64,000 bases of DNA from Phycisphaerales bacterium (lineage in GTDB: Bacteria > Planctomycetota > Phycisphaerae > Phycisphaerales > UBA1924): contig JAVJVK010000007.1 of the NCBI GenBank assembly GCA_040221175.1, positions 186,001 to 250,000 on the forward strand, read 5' to 3'. The notes under the pieces are model-generated. The model made no database searches and was not told where the DNA came from. It was given only the letters and a program-made list of their open reading frames with translations. Shown piece after piece: positions 7,659 through 16,123 of the stretch. Every line of letters begins with the position of its first letter. Position 1 is the first letter of the stretch. Both the position numbers and the translations under genes were made by a program.

Positions 7659-9488
7659 AGCCGAGTCTCCACTGTCGAAGGCGTTCTGGAACGCCAGGAA
7701 GTCGAAGATGGTCAGGCTGCCGTCGCCGTCGAAGTCGGCGTAGCACGACTCACCGGTGCCGAGCCAGCCGAGTTGGTTCTCGAGCAGGTCACGGACTTGG
7801 CCGTCGGTCATCGAGTCATAGTCGAAGCCGTTGAAGAGGGTGGCATCGCCGTTGGCGACGATGATGGCGCCATCGCCCGAGGTGGAGTCGAAGGTACCGA
7901 CCACTTCGGCGCCGGCGTCAGCGGTCATGCTGTCGCCGTTGTCGTTCCACGGGCTGGGAGCCGTGTCCGGGTTGACCGGGCTGGCGGCGCTGCCCCACGA
8001 CGGGTGGCCGGCGTTGTCGAAGACCGAGCGCGGCGTGAAGAAGTCGACGGCCGTCGCGACGCCGAAGGCGTCTTGCAGCACGGGCTCGGCGTCCATGTTC
8101 CAGAAGGACAGATGGGCGCGGTTGCCGCGAGCGATGAAGTCGGCGAAGGCGGCGGGCGTGCCACCGTCGAAGAAGCAGCAGGGGTTGCTGACCAGGGCAA
8201 CGCCGAAGTCGGGGTTGTTCAGGGCAGCGGTCAGGCCCGGGAAGTCGCTCTCGAGGACCAGGTCCGGGATGATGCCAGCAGCGCTGACGGCGGCGGCCAG
8301 GTGGCCGTCGTTGCCGGACTGGAACTGGATGACCTGGCTGCCGGGGGGCGGGGGCGGAGGTGTGCTGGTGCGCACCCAGGCGATCTGGGCTTCGAGCAGG
8401 TTGATCACCTCGGGCTGGACCATCGAGTCGTACTCGAAGCCGTTGGCCAGGGTGCGGTTCTCGTTGCTGACGACGGTGGCGCCATCGCCCGAGGTGCTGT
8501 CGAAAGTCGACACGACCTCGTCGCCGGTCAGGCTGTCGCCGTTATCGTTCCAGTCATCGGCCTCGACCGTGACCGGGCTGGCGGCGCCGCCCCACGAGGG
8601 GTGGCTGGCGTTGTTGAAGACCGGACGCGGCACGGTGAAGTCGACCGCGCTGTCGACGCCGAGGGTGCCTTGTAAGGCCGGGCTGGCGTCCAGGTTCCAG
8701 AACGAGAAGTGCACGCGGTTACCCGCGGCGACGAAGGCGTCAAGCTCGGTATCGAAGCCAGCCGCGAAGTTGTTGGCCGGGTTGTGGATGATGGCAAAGC
8801 GGTACTGACCGCTGGCCAGGCCGGCGTTCAGGGCGGCGTAGTCGCCGTCGATGAAGTCGTAGTTCAGGCCCAGGTTGTCGGCGGCGGCCCGAGCCGGGAA
8901 GTCGCCGTTGCTGTCGCTGAACAGCAGGATGCGGGCCGGCAGGCCGCCTTGGGCGTAGCCGAAGTCATCAAACGCGGTTTCGGGACCGTCGACGCGTACC
9001 GAGCCGATCTCGGTGGTGGACGTCCAGCGTAGGTTGATCATGCTGCCGTCGCCGGGGCCGTAGCCATCGGAGTCGACGAACTGACCGATCTGGTTGCCGC
9101 TCATGTCGAAGAAGGTAATGGTGTCGGCGCCGACGCCGGCAGCGCTGGCCGAGAAGCCAAAGGCGCTGACGCCACCGATGCCGGTGAAGTCAAAGTCGAC
9201 CGAGCCGAAACCGAAGATGGTGCCGAACTTGGTGCCGCTGGTGGGCTGGATGGGGCCACCGGGGCTGCGGAAGTCCTGCCAGTTGCCGAAGTCGACCGAG
9301 GCGAAGCTCAGGGCGCCGCCCACGCCGACGTCGCCGCCGAAGATGCTGGTCAGGAAGACGCGACCACCGGGATAGCTCTCCATGTCGTCGGTGGCGTCGG
9401 GCGTAAACGGACCGGGCGAAACCTGGGCAAACGTGGTGCCGGCGGCCGCGAGGATCGCGGCGGCGGCGAGAACCTTCTGGGTATTCAT
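7578..9488 (-). CDS. Exported repeat protein with C-terminal GC-type dockerin-like tail (exoprotein A)
   Basis: A 636-residue secreted protein of unknown activity. A signal peptide (MNTQKVLAAAAILAAAGTTF, cleaved near AQ) is followed by an all-beta jelly-roll-like domain with DFTGIGGVSAFGFSASAAG and DGPETAFDDF. Next come two tandem ~180-residue domains separated by a proline linker (TPPPPPPGS). Each domain contains a 'xHPSWG', a 'WNDNGDS' and a 'FDSTSGDGA' motif. The C-terminal ~60 residues hold two EF-hand-like loops (DFDGDGSLTIFD and DCDEDGILTLFD) and end FDAGCE. Calcium binding is likely from the loop residues. The protein is a close paralogue of the one at 11486-13399. A long leader lies upstream (9489 onward). 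Confidence 0.85.
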   Translation of the reverse strand: MNTQKVLAAAAILAAAGTTFAQVSPGPFTPDATDDMESYPGGRVFLTSIFGGDVGVGGALSFASVDFGNWQDFRSPGGPIQPTSGTKFGTIFGFGSVDFDFTGIGGVSAFGFSASAAGVGADTITFFDMSGNQIGQFVDSDGYGPGDGSMINLRWTSTTEIGSVRVDGPETAFDDFGYAQGGLPARILLFSDSNGDFPARAAADNLGLNYDFIDGDYAALNAGLASGQYRFAIIHNPANNFAAGFDTELDAFVAAGNRVHFSFWNLDASPALQGTLGVDSAVDFTVPRPVFNNASHPSWGGAASPVTVEADDWNDNGDSLTGDEVVSTFDSTSGDGATVVSNENRTLANGFEYDSMVQPEVINLLEAQIAWVRTSTPPPPPPGSQVIQFQSGNDGHLAAAVSAAGIIPDLVLESDFPGLTAALNNPDFGVALVSNPCCFFDGGTPAAFADFIARGNRAHLSFWNMDAEPVLQDAFGVATAVDFFTPRSVFDNAGHPSWGSAASPVNPDTAPSPWNDNGDSMTADAGAEVVGTFDSTSGDGAIIVANGDATLFNGFDYDSMTDGQVRDLLENQLGWLGTGESCYADFDGDGSLTIFDFLAFQNAFDSGDSAADCDEDGILTLFDFLCFQNAFDAGCE

Positions 9489-9591
9489 CTCTTCAAGCCC
9501 CCAAAATTAGGTGCTACAGGTCACGCGGCTGGTACAACACCAACCGCCTCATACAAACACGAATCGCCGACGAGCCCACGCGGGCCCGCCG

Positions 9592-9644
9592 GGGTCAGCA
9601 AGCGTTCTTTTCGAGTGATCACGAACACGCTCGGATCGCCTCTC
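9592..9644 (-). promoter_or_regulatory. Conserved leader element of exoprotein A
   Basis: Read on the minus strand, a GAGAGGCG block (9637-9644) is followed ~33 bases later by GCTTGCTGACCC (9592-9603). The 12-base block occurs identically in the leader of the paralogue (13498-13509), at nearly the same distance from the start codon (about 100 bases). A GC-rich hairpin follows in both. It is a candidate cis-acting RNA or protein-binding site. Confidence 0.45.
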
Positions 9645-9910
9645 CTGCTGTCGTGCTTTCCGGTTTCCACGTCATAACCTCACGACCGTTGCGTAACGAT
9701 CGCGTAGGTAGAACCAGACAGCACACCTCGCTGCTGGAGTGGTCAGATCTCCGTGAGCCTGCCGTTCCTTAGTTGGCTTGGAAAACTTACCCCCAGCTTC
9801 CCTCAATACGAGTCGCAACTTCTCTCGCTATAAGTAATGCCGTGACGCCCTCGTTTTGTCAAGAGCATTTTGACAGCTTTGACCCATTTTTCTGATGGGC
9901 TGGCGTAGTT

Positions 9911-9939
9911 TTGCCTACCTGGTCTGGCTCCGGTATGCC
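9911..9939 (+). promoter_or_regulatory. Sigma-70-type promoter of the ketosynthase gene
   Basis: TTGCCT (9911-9916), a 17-base spacer and TATGCC (9934-9939). Transcription would start about 80 bases before the ATG at 10025. Confidence 0.5.
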
Positions 9940-10024
9940 TGGGACGCCCGTCGGCCGCTGTGGGCAAGCCGGGCTACGGTCTCGGTCGAGGCCCTGGATG
10001 AAGCCGGAGGCCCGGGAGGCGCGC

Positions 10025-11356
10025 ATGCGAGGCGGACGGCGAGTGGTCGTGACCGGGATGGGCTGGATAACTCCCCTGGGGTGTGGCCTGGACGATGCCT
10101 GGGAAGCGATGATGGCCGGGCGGTCAGCCGCTGGGGCGATCGCTGGATTCGATGCCGGGGCATTCGCGACGAACTTCGCAGCCGAAGTTGCCGGCTTCGA
10201 GCTGGCCGACCATCTCGGGGACCTTTCCGGGCTTCATCGCTCTGCCGGTCGTGGAACCGCCTTTGCATTGGCGGCCGCCTTGGCGGCATGGCGTCAGGCG
10301 GGGCTGGAGGCGGGTGGGGTGGACCCGTTCCGTGCGGGGTTGTACTTGGGGGCAGGCGAGAGCAGCCCGGACAGTGCGGCCTTCGGACGGATCTGCATCG
10401 GTTCGTGGGATGCGGACCAGCGAGTGGTGGATGGAGCGCGGTGGGCGGCGGCGGCTGCACAGCTCGATCTGATGCGAGAGGTGGAGCAGGAACCACAGAT
10501 GGCTCTGGCGCACCTCTCGGCATTGCTTGGCCTGCGCGGTCCGGCCATGAACTGCATGACGGCATGCGCGGCGAGCACGCAGGCCATCGGCGAGGCTGCC
10601 GAGGTGATCTGTCGCGGCGATGCCGACGTGATGGTCAGCGGCGGGTGCCACTCGATGATTCATCCGTTGGGGATGACCGGATTCATCCGCCTGACGGCGA
10701 TGAGTACGCGAAACGACGAGCCGGCCGGGGCATCTCGCCCGTTCGATCGGACGCGTGATGGTTTCGTGATGGGCGAGGGCGCGGGCGTGCTCGTGCTCGA
10801 GGATCTGGAGCATGCGCGGGCGCGGGGCGCGACGCCCCTGGCCGAGATCGCCGGGTACGGATCGTCGGCGGACGCGTACCGCATTACGGACATCGATCCC
10901 GAAGGCGAGGGGGCCTGGCGTGCGATGGGGCGGGCGCTCGAGCAGGCAGGGATCGATCCGAGCGTAGATGGCGACGACGGACGGCCTGGCGTGCACTACG
11001 TGTCTGCACACGGCACCGGCACGCGCGAGAACGATGGCATCGAGACGCGGGCGGTGAAGCGGCTATTCGGCGAGCTCGCGCCGCGCGTGCCCGTGAGCAG
11101 CGTGAAAAGCATGCTGGGACACCTGATCCAGGCGGCGGGCGCGGTTGAGCTCATCGCGTGCATCCGCGCGATGCAGACGGGATGGCTGCCGCCGACGATT
11201 AATTACCTCGAGCCTGACGAGGCGTGCGACCTTGACTATGTGCCGAACAAGGCGCGCGATGTGCGCGAGCAGGGCGGTGTGCGGGTGTGCCTGTCGAACA
11301 GCTTTGGTTTCGGCGGGCAGAACGACTCGGTGGTCGTGCGGCGCTGGGACGGGTGA
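10025..11356 (+). CDS. Beta-ketoacyl-[acyl-carrier-protein] synthase (FabF/KAS II-like)
   Basis: A 443-residue thiolase-fold enzyme that condenses malonyl-ACP with an acyl-ACP in fatty-acid-type chain elongation. Catalytic Cys181 lies in MTACAAST, His329 in SAHGTGT and His366 in KSMLGHLIQAAG, giving the Cys-His-His triad of elongating ketosynthases. The conserved Lys361 is also present, and the C-terminal NSFGFGGQN loop is intact. I start at ATG 10025 (MRGGRRVVVTGMG), which aligns with the usual FabF N-terminus; a GGGAGG (10015-10020) lies before it. No acyl carrier protein or other fatty-acid gene is adjacent, so this may be a dedicated or secondary synthase. It lies between two duplicated exoprotein genes. 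Confidence 0.93.
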   Translation: MRGGRRVVVTGMGWITPLGCGLDDAWEAMMAGRSAAGAIAGFDAGAFATNFAAEVAGFELADHLGDLSGLHRSAGRGTAFALAAALAAWRQAGLEAGGVDPFRAGLYLGAGESSPDSAAFGRICIGSWDADQRVVDGARWAAAAAQLDLMREVEQEPQMALAHLSALLGLRGPAMNCMTACAASTQAIGEAAEVICRGDADVMVSGGCHSMIHPLGMTGFIRLTAMSTRNDEPAGASRPFDRTRDGFVMGEGAGVLVLEDLEHARARGATPLAEIAGYGSSADAYRITDIDPEGEGAWRAMGRALEQAGIDPSVDGDDGRPGVHYVSAHGTGTRENDGIETRAVKRLFGELAPRVPVSSVKSMLGHLIQAAGAVELIACIRAMQTGWLPPTINYLEPDEACDLDYVPNKARDVREQGGVRVCLSNSFGFGGQNDSVVVRRWDG

Positions 11357-11420
11357 GGAGTGTGGAACTCGGAAGTTTGCTTCTCTTCGTTTGACGCGAC
11401 ACGAAGGTAATACAAAGAAC

Positions 11421-11446
11421 GAGGCCCCGGATTGCTCCGGGGCCTC
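11421..11446. terminator. Bidirectional terminator between ketosynthase and exoprotein B
   Basis: A perfect 10-bp stem GAGGCCCCGG/CCGGGGCCTC with a 6-base loop. It is followed by GTGTTT on the plus strand and GTTCTTTGT on the minus strand, and lies between convergent genes. Confidence 0.85.
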
Positions 11447-11485
11447 GTGTTTACTCAGAAGGTTCTAGAACGGACGGGGCTGGGA

Positions 11486-11566
11486 TTACTCGCAGCCGGC
11501 GTCGAAGGCGTTCTGGAAGCAGAGGAAGTCGAAGAGCGTGAGGATGCCGTCCTCATCGCAGTCGGC
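11486..11566. repeat. 81-bp exact direct repeat, copy 2
   Basis: Identical to 7578-7658 and in the same orientation. Recombination between the copies would remove the ketosynthase gene and fuse the two exoprotein genes. Confidence 0.85.
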
Positions 11567-13399
11567 GGCCAGGTCGCCGTTATCGAAGGCGTTCTGGAAG
11601 GCCAGGAAGTCGAAGATGGTCAGGCTGCCATCGTCGTCGAAGTCGGCGTAGCAGTCGCCGCCGCCGGTGCCGAGCCAGCCGAGCTGGGCGGCCAGCAGGT
11701 CACGGATCTCGCCATCGGTCATCGAGTCATAGTCGAAGCCGTTGAAGAGGGTGGTGTCGCCGTTGGCGACGATGATGGCGCCATCGCCCGAGGTGGAGTC
11801 GAAGGTACCGACCACTTCGGCGCCGGCGTCAGCGGTCATGGTGTCGCCGTTGTCGTTCCACGGGCTGGGATCGATGGCCGGGTTGACCGGGCTGGCCGCG
11901 CCGCCCCACGACGGGTGACCAGCGTTGTCGAACACCGGACGCGGCGTGAAGAAGTCGACGGCCGACGCGACGCCGAAGGCGTCCTGCAGCACGGGCTCGG
12001 CGTCCATGTTCCAGAAGGACAGGTGGGCGCTGTTGCCGCGAGCGATGAAGTCGGCGAAGGCGGCGGGGGTGCCACCGTCGAAGAAGCAGCAGGGGTTGCT
12101 GACCAGGGCAACACCGAAGTCGGGGTTGTTCAGGGCGCTGGTCAGGCCCGGGAAGTCGCTCTCGAGGACCAGGTCGGGCGTGATGCCAGCGGTGCTGACG
12201 GCGGCGGCCAAGTGGCCGTCGTTGCCGGACTGGAACTGGATGACCTGGCTGCCGGGGGGCGGGGGCGGGGGCGCCGCGTTGGCGACCCAGTCAATCTGCG
12301 CCTCGAGCAGGTTGACCATGCCGCCGGCTTCCATCGAGTCGTACTCGAAGCCGTTGGCCAGGGTGCGGTTGTCGTTGCTGACGACCGTGGCGCCATCGCC
12401 CGAGGTGCTGTCGAAGGTCGACACGACCTCGTCACCGGTCAGGCTGTCACCGTTGTCGAGCCAGGGGTCGCTACCCGAGGTGGCGACGGGGCTGGCAGTG
12501 CCGCCCCACGAGGGGTGCGACGCGTTGTTGAAGACCGGACGCGGCACGGTGAAATCGACCGCGCTGTCGACGCCGAGGGTGCTCTGGAGGGCGGGCTCGG
12601 CATCGAGGTTCCAGAACGAGAAGTGGACGCGGTTGCCGCCGCTGACGAAGGCGTCGAGCTCGGCGTCGAAGCCGGCGGCGAAGTTGTTGGCCGGCTGGTG
12701 GATGATGGCGAAGACGTAGTCGCCGCTGGCCAACGCCGCGTTGAGGGCGGCCGTGTCGCTGGTGATCAGGTCGTAGTTGAGGCCGAGGTTGTCGGCAGCG
12801 GTCTGCTCGTGCAGCTCGTTGCTCTCGGAGTAGACCAGGATGCGGGCCGGCAGGTCGCCGGCGGCGATGGCGATGTCGTCGAACGCGGTCTCGGGACCGG
12901 TGACGGTGACCGAGCCGATGGCGGTCGTGGAGGTCCAGGCCTTGGCTTCCATGGTGCCGTCGCCGGGGCCGTAGCCGTCGCCGTCGCTGAAGAAGCCGAT
13001 GCTGTTGCCATCGAGGTCGAAGAACTCGATGTCATCGCTGCCGACGCCGGCGGCGCTGGCCGAGAAGCCGAAGGCGGTGATGCCGCCGATGCCGGTGAAG
13101 TCGAAGCTCACCGAGCCGAACCCGAAGATGGTGCCGAAGCGGTTGCCGCTGGTGGGCTGGATCGGGCCACCGGGGCTGCGGAAGTCCTGCCAGTTGCCGA
13201 AGTCAACCGACGTGAAGTCGAGTGCGCCACCCACCGAAACATCACCACCCAAGAGGGTGCTGATGATGGTGCGACCGCCGCCGTAGCTCTCCATGTCATC
13301 GGTGGCGTCGGGCGTAAAGGAGCCAGGGGAAACCTGGGCAAACGTGGTGCCGGCGGCCGCGAGGATCGCGGCGGCGGCGAGAACCTTCTGAGTGTTCAT
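11486..13399 (-). CDS. Exported repeat protein with GC-type dockerin-like tail (exoprotein B, paralogue of A)
   Basis: A 637-residue protein with the same domain order as exoprotein A: signal peptide MNTQKVLAAAAILAAAGTTF, jelly-roll-like domain, two tandem repeat domains joined by a PPPPPPGS linker, and two EF-hand-like loops ending FDAGCE. Much of the repeat region is identical to A (for example FGVALVSNPCCFFDGGTPAA). A longer frame extends upstream, but the paralogue places the start here; a second ATG three bases upstream is equally possible. Divergence from A is concentrated in the jelly-roll region and the first repeat domain. The 3' end is identical in DNA sequence to A. Function is unknown; cell-surface or matrix attachment is inferred from the tail. 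Confidence 0.85.
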   Translation of the reverse strand: MNTQKVLAAAAILAAAGTTFAQVSPGSFTPDATDDMESYGGGRTIISTLLGGDVSVGGALDFTSVDFGNWQDFRSPGGPIQPTSGNRFGTIFGFGSVSFDFTGIGGITAFGFSASAAGVGSDDIEFFDLDGNSIGFFSDGDGYGPGDGTMEAKAWTSTTAIGSVTVTGPETAFDDIAIAAGDLPARILVYSESNELHEQTAADNLGLNYDLITSDTAALNAALASGDYVFAIIHQPANNFAAGFDAELDAFVSGGNRVHFSFWNLDAEPALQSTLGVDSAVDFTVPRPVFNNASHPSWGGTASPVATSGSDPWLDNGDSLTGDEVVSTFDSTSGDGATVVSNDNRTLANGFEYDSMEAGGMVNLLEAQIDWVANAAPPPPPPGSQVIQFQSGNDGHLAAAVSTAGITPDLVLESDFPGLTSALNNPDFGVALVSNPCCFFDGGTPAAFADFIARGNSAHLSFWNMDAEPVLQDAFGVASAVDFFTPRPVFDNAGHPSWGGAASPVNPAIDPSPWNDNGDTMTADAGAEVVGTFDSTSGDGAIIVANGDTTLFNGFDYDSMTDGEIRDLLAAQLGWLGTGGGDCYADFDDDGSLTIFDFLAFQNAFDNGDLAADCDEDGILTLFDFLCFQNAFDAGCE

Positions 13400-13472
13400 C
13401 ATCTCTACAAACCCCATTTGCAAATGGAAACTGGGTACGCCCCGGCAACGGCGCCGGGACATCGAAACAAAA

Positions 13473-13499
13473 CCATGGCCATTGTCCGAATGGCCGTGG
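13473..13499 (-). terminator. Terminator-like hairpin inside the leader of exoprotein B
   Basis: CCATGGCCATT and AATGGCCGTGG form an 11-bp stem with one wobble position and a 5-base loop. On the minus strand it is followed immediately by TTTTGTTT. It lies 74 bases upstream of the exoprotein B start and directly after the conserved leader motif, so it could be an attenuator. Confidence 0.5.
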
Positions 13500-13562
13500 G
13501 TCAGCAAGCCTGTTTGGGATTTCGTGCCTGGTGAGTTCTCACCGAGCCATCCCCCGTCTCTC
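13498..13562 (-). promoter_or_regulatory. Conserved leader element of exoprotein B
   Basis: On the minus strand GAGAGACG (13555-13562) is followed by a small GGTGAG-aa-CTCACC hairpin inside a GGGAT/ATCCC stem, then GCTTGCTGACCC (13498-13509). The same blocks in the same order precede the paralogue at 7578-9488. Confidence 0.45.
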
Positions 13563-13793
13563 GTGTGAGCCCGGCGCCAGCTCTCCAAGCCGGTGGACCG
13601 GGCCGGCCCGTGGACGGGCCATCTCTCCGTGAGTGTCGCCAGCTACCTTGGCGGCACGTTCCTCTCGCGTGGAAGAGCGACGGCACCCCGACTTCCCATC
13701 GCATGGCGGCGGGAACGGGGTCTTGATCAGCGATCAGGTTTTCGGATGGTGGTCCAGAAAATACCGCTGTCCTCCACGAATCTCTCTGGCCTC

Positions 13794-13799
13794 TACAAT
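13794..13799 (+). promoter_or_regulatory. -10-like hexamer, leaderless type
   Basis: TACAAT (five of six consensus bases) lies 8 bases before the ATG at 13808, with no Shine-Dalgarno site. Confidence 0.45.
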
Positions 13800-13807
13800 G
13801 GCCCAAG

Positions 13808-14482
13808 ATGGCGGCAATGTCAAGCGGAAAATACTCAGCGAGCAGATTTTTTACTTCCGGGCTTGCCCTGGTTGCCATGACGCTGATCCTGGTCGGTGGA
13901 TATCTGGCATTGGCGAGAGCCCGCGCCGATTTAAGGGCCGATATCTATCGCGACAGGCTTGCCGAGGTCGCCCGAGACTACACCGCCCTCGTCGAGCAGT
14001 TCAACAGTGCCGTGGCGCAGGCCGCGGTGACGGAGCTGGTGGTCGAAGACGGCGCCATGAGCGTGCGCGTTCGCAGCCGCCGGGGCGTCGAGACCGTGAT
14101 TCCCACGCCCTACGACCCACAGCGCGAGATCTACGTCGACTACGTGGTTATCGGCGGTCGCTTGTGGATCCGTCGCGTGTTCGACGACCGGACCCCCCCG
14201 ACCGAGGGCATCGTGATCGATCCCGAGCTGGTGGACGTCGACTGGGACGAACCGGGCGCCCAGGTGGGCAAGGCGGTCTATCGATCGCTGGGCGAGGGCG
14301 TGTGGCAGGTGAACGTGACCGGGCAGGGGGCCCTGGGCCTGGTGCGTGTCGAAGACGGCCAGCGCCGCCCGTTGATCGAAGCGCCCGAGGTGCTCGAGTT
14401 CGACACCATCGAGGCGAAGGTGCGCGAGGAGACCGAGCGTGTATCGTTCGGCGATCTGTTGCGCAAGGCCTTCGGCGGCTGA
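13808..14482 (+). CDS. Membrane-anchored protein of unknown function (224 aa)
   Basis: I do not recognise this family. One membrane helix (residues ~17-37, around SGLALVAMTLILVGGYLALA) is followed by a short coiled coil (DIYRDRLAEVARDYTALVEQ) and a beta-rich globular domain of ~150 residues with repeated acidic/valine strands (IPTPYDPQREIYVDYVVIGG). There is no Cys and no catalytic motif that I can see. The topology is probably a short cytoplasmic N-terminus with the domain in the periplasm. It precedes glycyl-tRNA synthetase by 78 bases on the same strand and may be transcribed with it. Confidence 0.75.
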   Translation: MAAMSSGKYSASRFFTSGLALVAMTLILVGGYLALARARADLRADIYRDRLAEVARDYTALVEQFNSAVAQAAVTELVVEDGAMSVRVRSRRGVETVIPTPYDPQREIYVDYVVIGGRLWIRRVFDDRTPPTEGIVIDPELVDVDWDEPGAQVGKAVYRSLGEGVWQVNVTGQGALGLVRVEDGQRRPLIEAPEVLEFDTIEAKVREETERVSFGDLLRKAFGG

Positions 14483-14560
14483 GCCGATAGTGGTATGAGC
14501 GATTTCATCGGTCGGGGAGCGTCGGCTCGCGGCTGATTGGTTGACTGGTTGGAGCAAGGC

Positions 14561-16120
14561 ATGAGCGACGCGGTGGCGGACGGGACCAGTTCGGTCCAGG
14601 GCAAGTCGATGGAAGAGCTGGTGAGCCTGTGCAAGCGCCGCGGGTTCATCTTTCCGGCCAGCGAGATCTACGGCGGGCTGAACGGCTTCTGGGACTATGG
14701 CCCGCTGGGCGTGCAGCTCAAGAAGAACCTGGCCGACCGCTGGTGGCGCGACATGACGCTGACGCCGCCGCTGCGCGAAGGCAAGCCCGTGTCGATCGTG
14801 GGCGTGGACTCGAGCATCATTCAGAACCCGCGGGTGTGGGAGGCGAGTGGGCATGTTGGTGGGTTCAGCGATCCGATGGTGGATTGCACCGAAACCAAGT
14901 TTCGCTACCGTGCCGATCATCTGGTATGCATCGGCGAGAAGGGCGATACGAGCGGGCAGATCTACGTGCACGTCGAGGATGATGACGAGACGTATGCCGG
15001 CGCGCGCAAAAAGCTGGACAAGTACAAGAAGCGTTCGTTAGGCGATGACGAGATCGATACGTGCCCGTTTGTTTCGCTGAGCGCAGATGAGCGGAAGATC
15101 GCGGTTGGTCCGCATGCGAAGTCGCCCGGCACGCTGACCGAACCGCGCGCGTTCAACCTGATGTTCCAGACTTACGTCGGCGCCACCGCCAGCGAGGACG
15201 ACAAGGCATATCTCCGCCCCGAGACTGCCCAGGGCATCTTCCTGAACTTCGCGAACATCATCGACACCACGCGGGTCCGCGTGCCCTTCGGCATCGCCCA
15301 GATCGGCAAGGCGTTCCGCAACGAGGTGACGCCGCGGAACTTCATCTTCCGGTCTCGCGAGTTCGAGCAGATGGAGATGGAGTTCTTCTGCCACAAGGAC
15401 GAGGCCCAGCAGTGGCTCGACTACTGGGTGGCCGAGCGCAAACGGTGGTGGAACAGCGTTGGGCTGAGCGACGAGAACATGATCGTGCGGAAGCATGATG
15501 ATGACGAGCTCGCGCACTACTCGAAGAACGGGGCGGGCACGTACGACATCGAGTATCGCTGGCCCTTCACGCACCCGGGCTTTGGTGAGCTCGAGGGCGT
15601 GGCGCACCGCAGCAACTTCGACCTGACCCAGCACAAGGAGCACTCGGGCAAGAAGCTGGACTACTTCGACCAGGAACGCAACGAGCGGTACCTGCCCGAC
15701 GTGATCGAGCCGGCGGCTGGCCTCACGCGCGGCGTGCTGGCGCTCTTGTGCGAGGCGTTTACGCCTGACGAGAGCCGGGCCAGCAAGGTCGTGATGAAGT
15801 TCAAGCCCAGCATGGCGCCGATCAAGGCCGCGGTGTACCCGCTGGTGAACAAGGACGGCATGCCCGAGGTGGCCGAGAAGCTGGTGCGCGAGCTGCGCGG
15901 CCGGTTCGGGCACATGGGACTGATCGAGTACGACCCCAAGCAGAGCATCGGCAAGCGCTACGCCCGCATGGACGAGGCGGGCTGCCCGGTGTGCTTTACC
16001 ATCGATGGCGACACGATGAACGACCAGACCGTGACGTACCGCGACCGCGACACGCTCGCGCAGGACCGGATCGCGATCGACAAGGTTGGGGATTGGCTGG
16101 CGGAGAAGCTCGAGGCGTAG
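14561..16120 (+). CDS. glyQS: Glycine--tRNA ligase, dimeric single-chain type
   Basis: This enzyme charges tRNA-Gly with glycine. The 519-residue single chain is the alpha2 class II form also found in archaea and eukaryotes, not the alpha2beta2 type of E. coli. Visible class II motifs include ASEIYGGLNGFWDYGPLGVQ at the N-terminus, RPETAQGIFLNF, motif 2 FRNEVTPRNFIFRSREFEQM, and a C-terminal anticodon-binding domain (GKRYARMDEAGCPVCFTID). I prefer ATG 14561 because GGAG at 14551-14554 lies 6 bases upstream. The stop is only 3 bases from that of the convergent exoprotein gene, with no room for a terminator between them. Confidence 0.96.
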   Translation: MSDAVADGTSSVQGKSMEELVSLCKRRGFIFPASEIYGGLNGFWDYGPLGVQLKKNLADRWWRDMTLTPPLREGKPVSIVGVDSSIIQNPRVWEASGHVGGFSDPMVDCTETKFRYRADHLVCIGEKGDTSGQIYVHVEDDDETYAGARKKLDKYKKRSLGDDEIDTCPFVSLSADERKIAVGPHAKSPGTLTEPRAFNLMFQTYVGATASEDDKAYLRPETAQGIFLNFANIIDTTRVRVPFGIAQIGKAFRNEVTPRNFIFRSREFEQMEMEFFCHKDEAQQWLDYWVAERKRWWNSVGLSDENMIVRKHDDDELAHYSKNGAGTYDIEYRWPFTHPGFGELEGVAHRSNFDLTQHKEHSGKKLDYFDQERNERYLPDVIEPAAGLTRGVLALLCEAFTPDESRASKVVMKFKPSMAPIKAAVYPLVNKDGMPEVAEKLVRELRGRFGHMGLIEYDPKQSIGKRYARMDEAGCPVCFTIDGDTMNDQTVTYRDRDTLAQDRIAIDKVGDWLAEKLEA

Positions 16121-16123
16121 GGC

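Larger units (their letters stand above)
9489..10024. other. Long intergenic region with exoprotein A leader and ketosynthase promoter
   Basis: No gene is visible here. On the minus strand a TTGACA box (complement of 9857-9862) could drive exoprotein A with a leader of roughly 340 bases. That leader contains GCTTGCTGACCC, shared with the leader of exoprotein B. On the plus strand a promoter (9911-9939) precedes the ketosynthase. The stretch 9780-9900 is noticeably AT-richer than its surroundings. Confidence 0.6.
13400..13807. other. Intergenic leader region between exoprotein B and the divergent gene at 13808
   Basis: No gene is supported here. On the minus strand it holds two hairpins, the 12-base motif shared with exoprotein A's leader and a GAGAGACG block. 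On the plus side it ends with a TACAAT hexamer next to the start of the divergent gene. Confidence 0.6.

Noticed and set aside
11432-13534. 700-codon open frame on the plus strand across exoprotein B
   Set aside because: Antisense to the exoprotein. The translated repeats (VEEAAGVADQGN and similar) mirror the minus-strand repeats. No start signal or family is seen.
13400-13588. N-terminal extension of exoprotein B to an ATG at 13588
   Set aside because: The paralogue and the signal peptide place the start at 13399-13402. The upstream stretch contains hairpins and the conserved leader motif.
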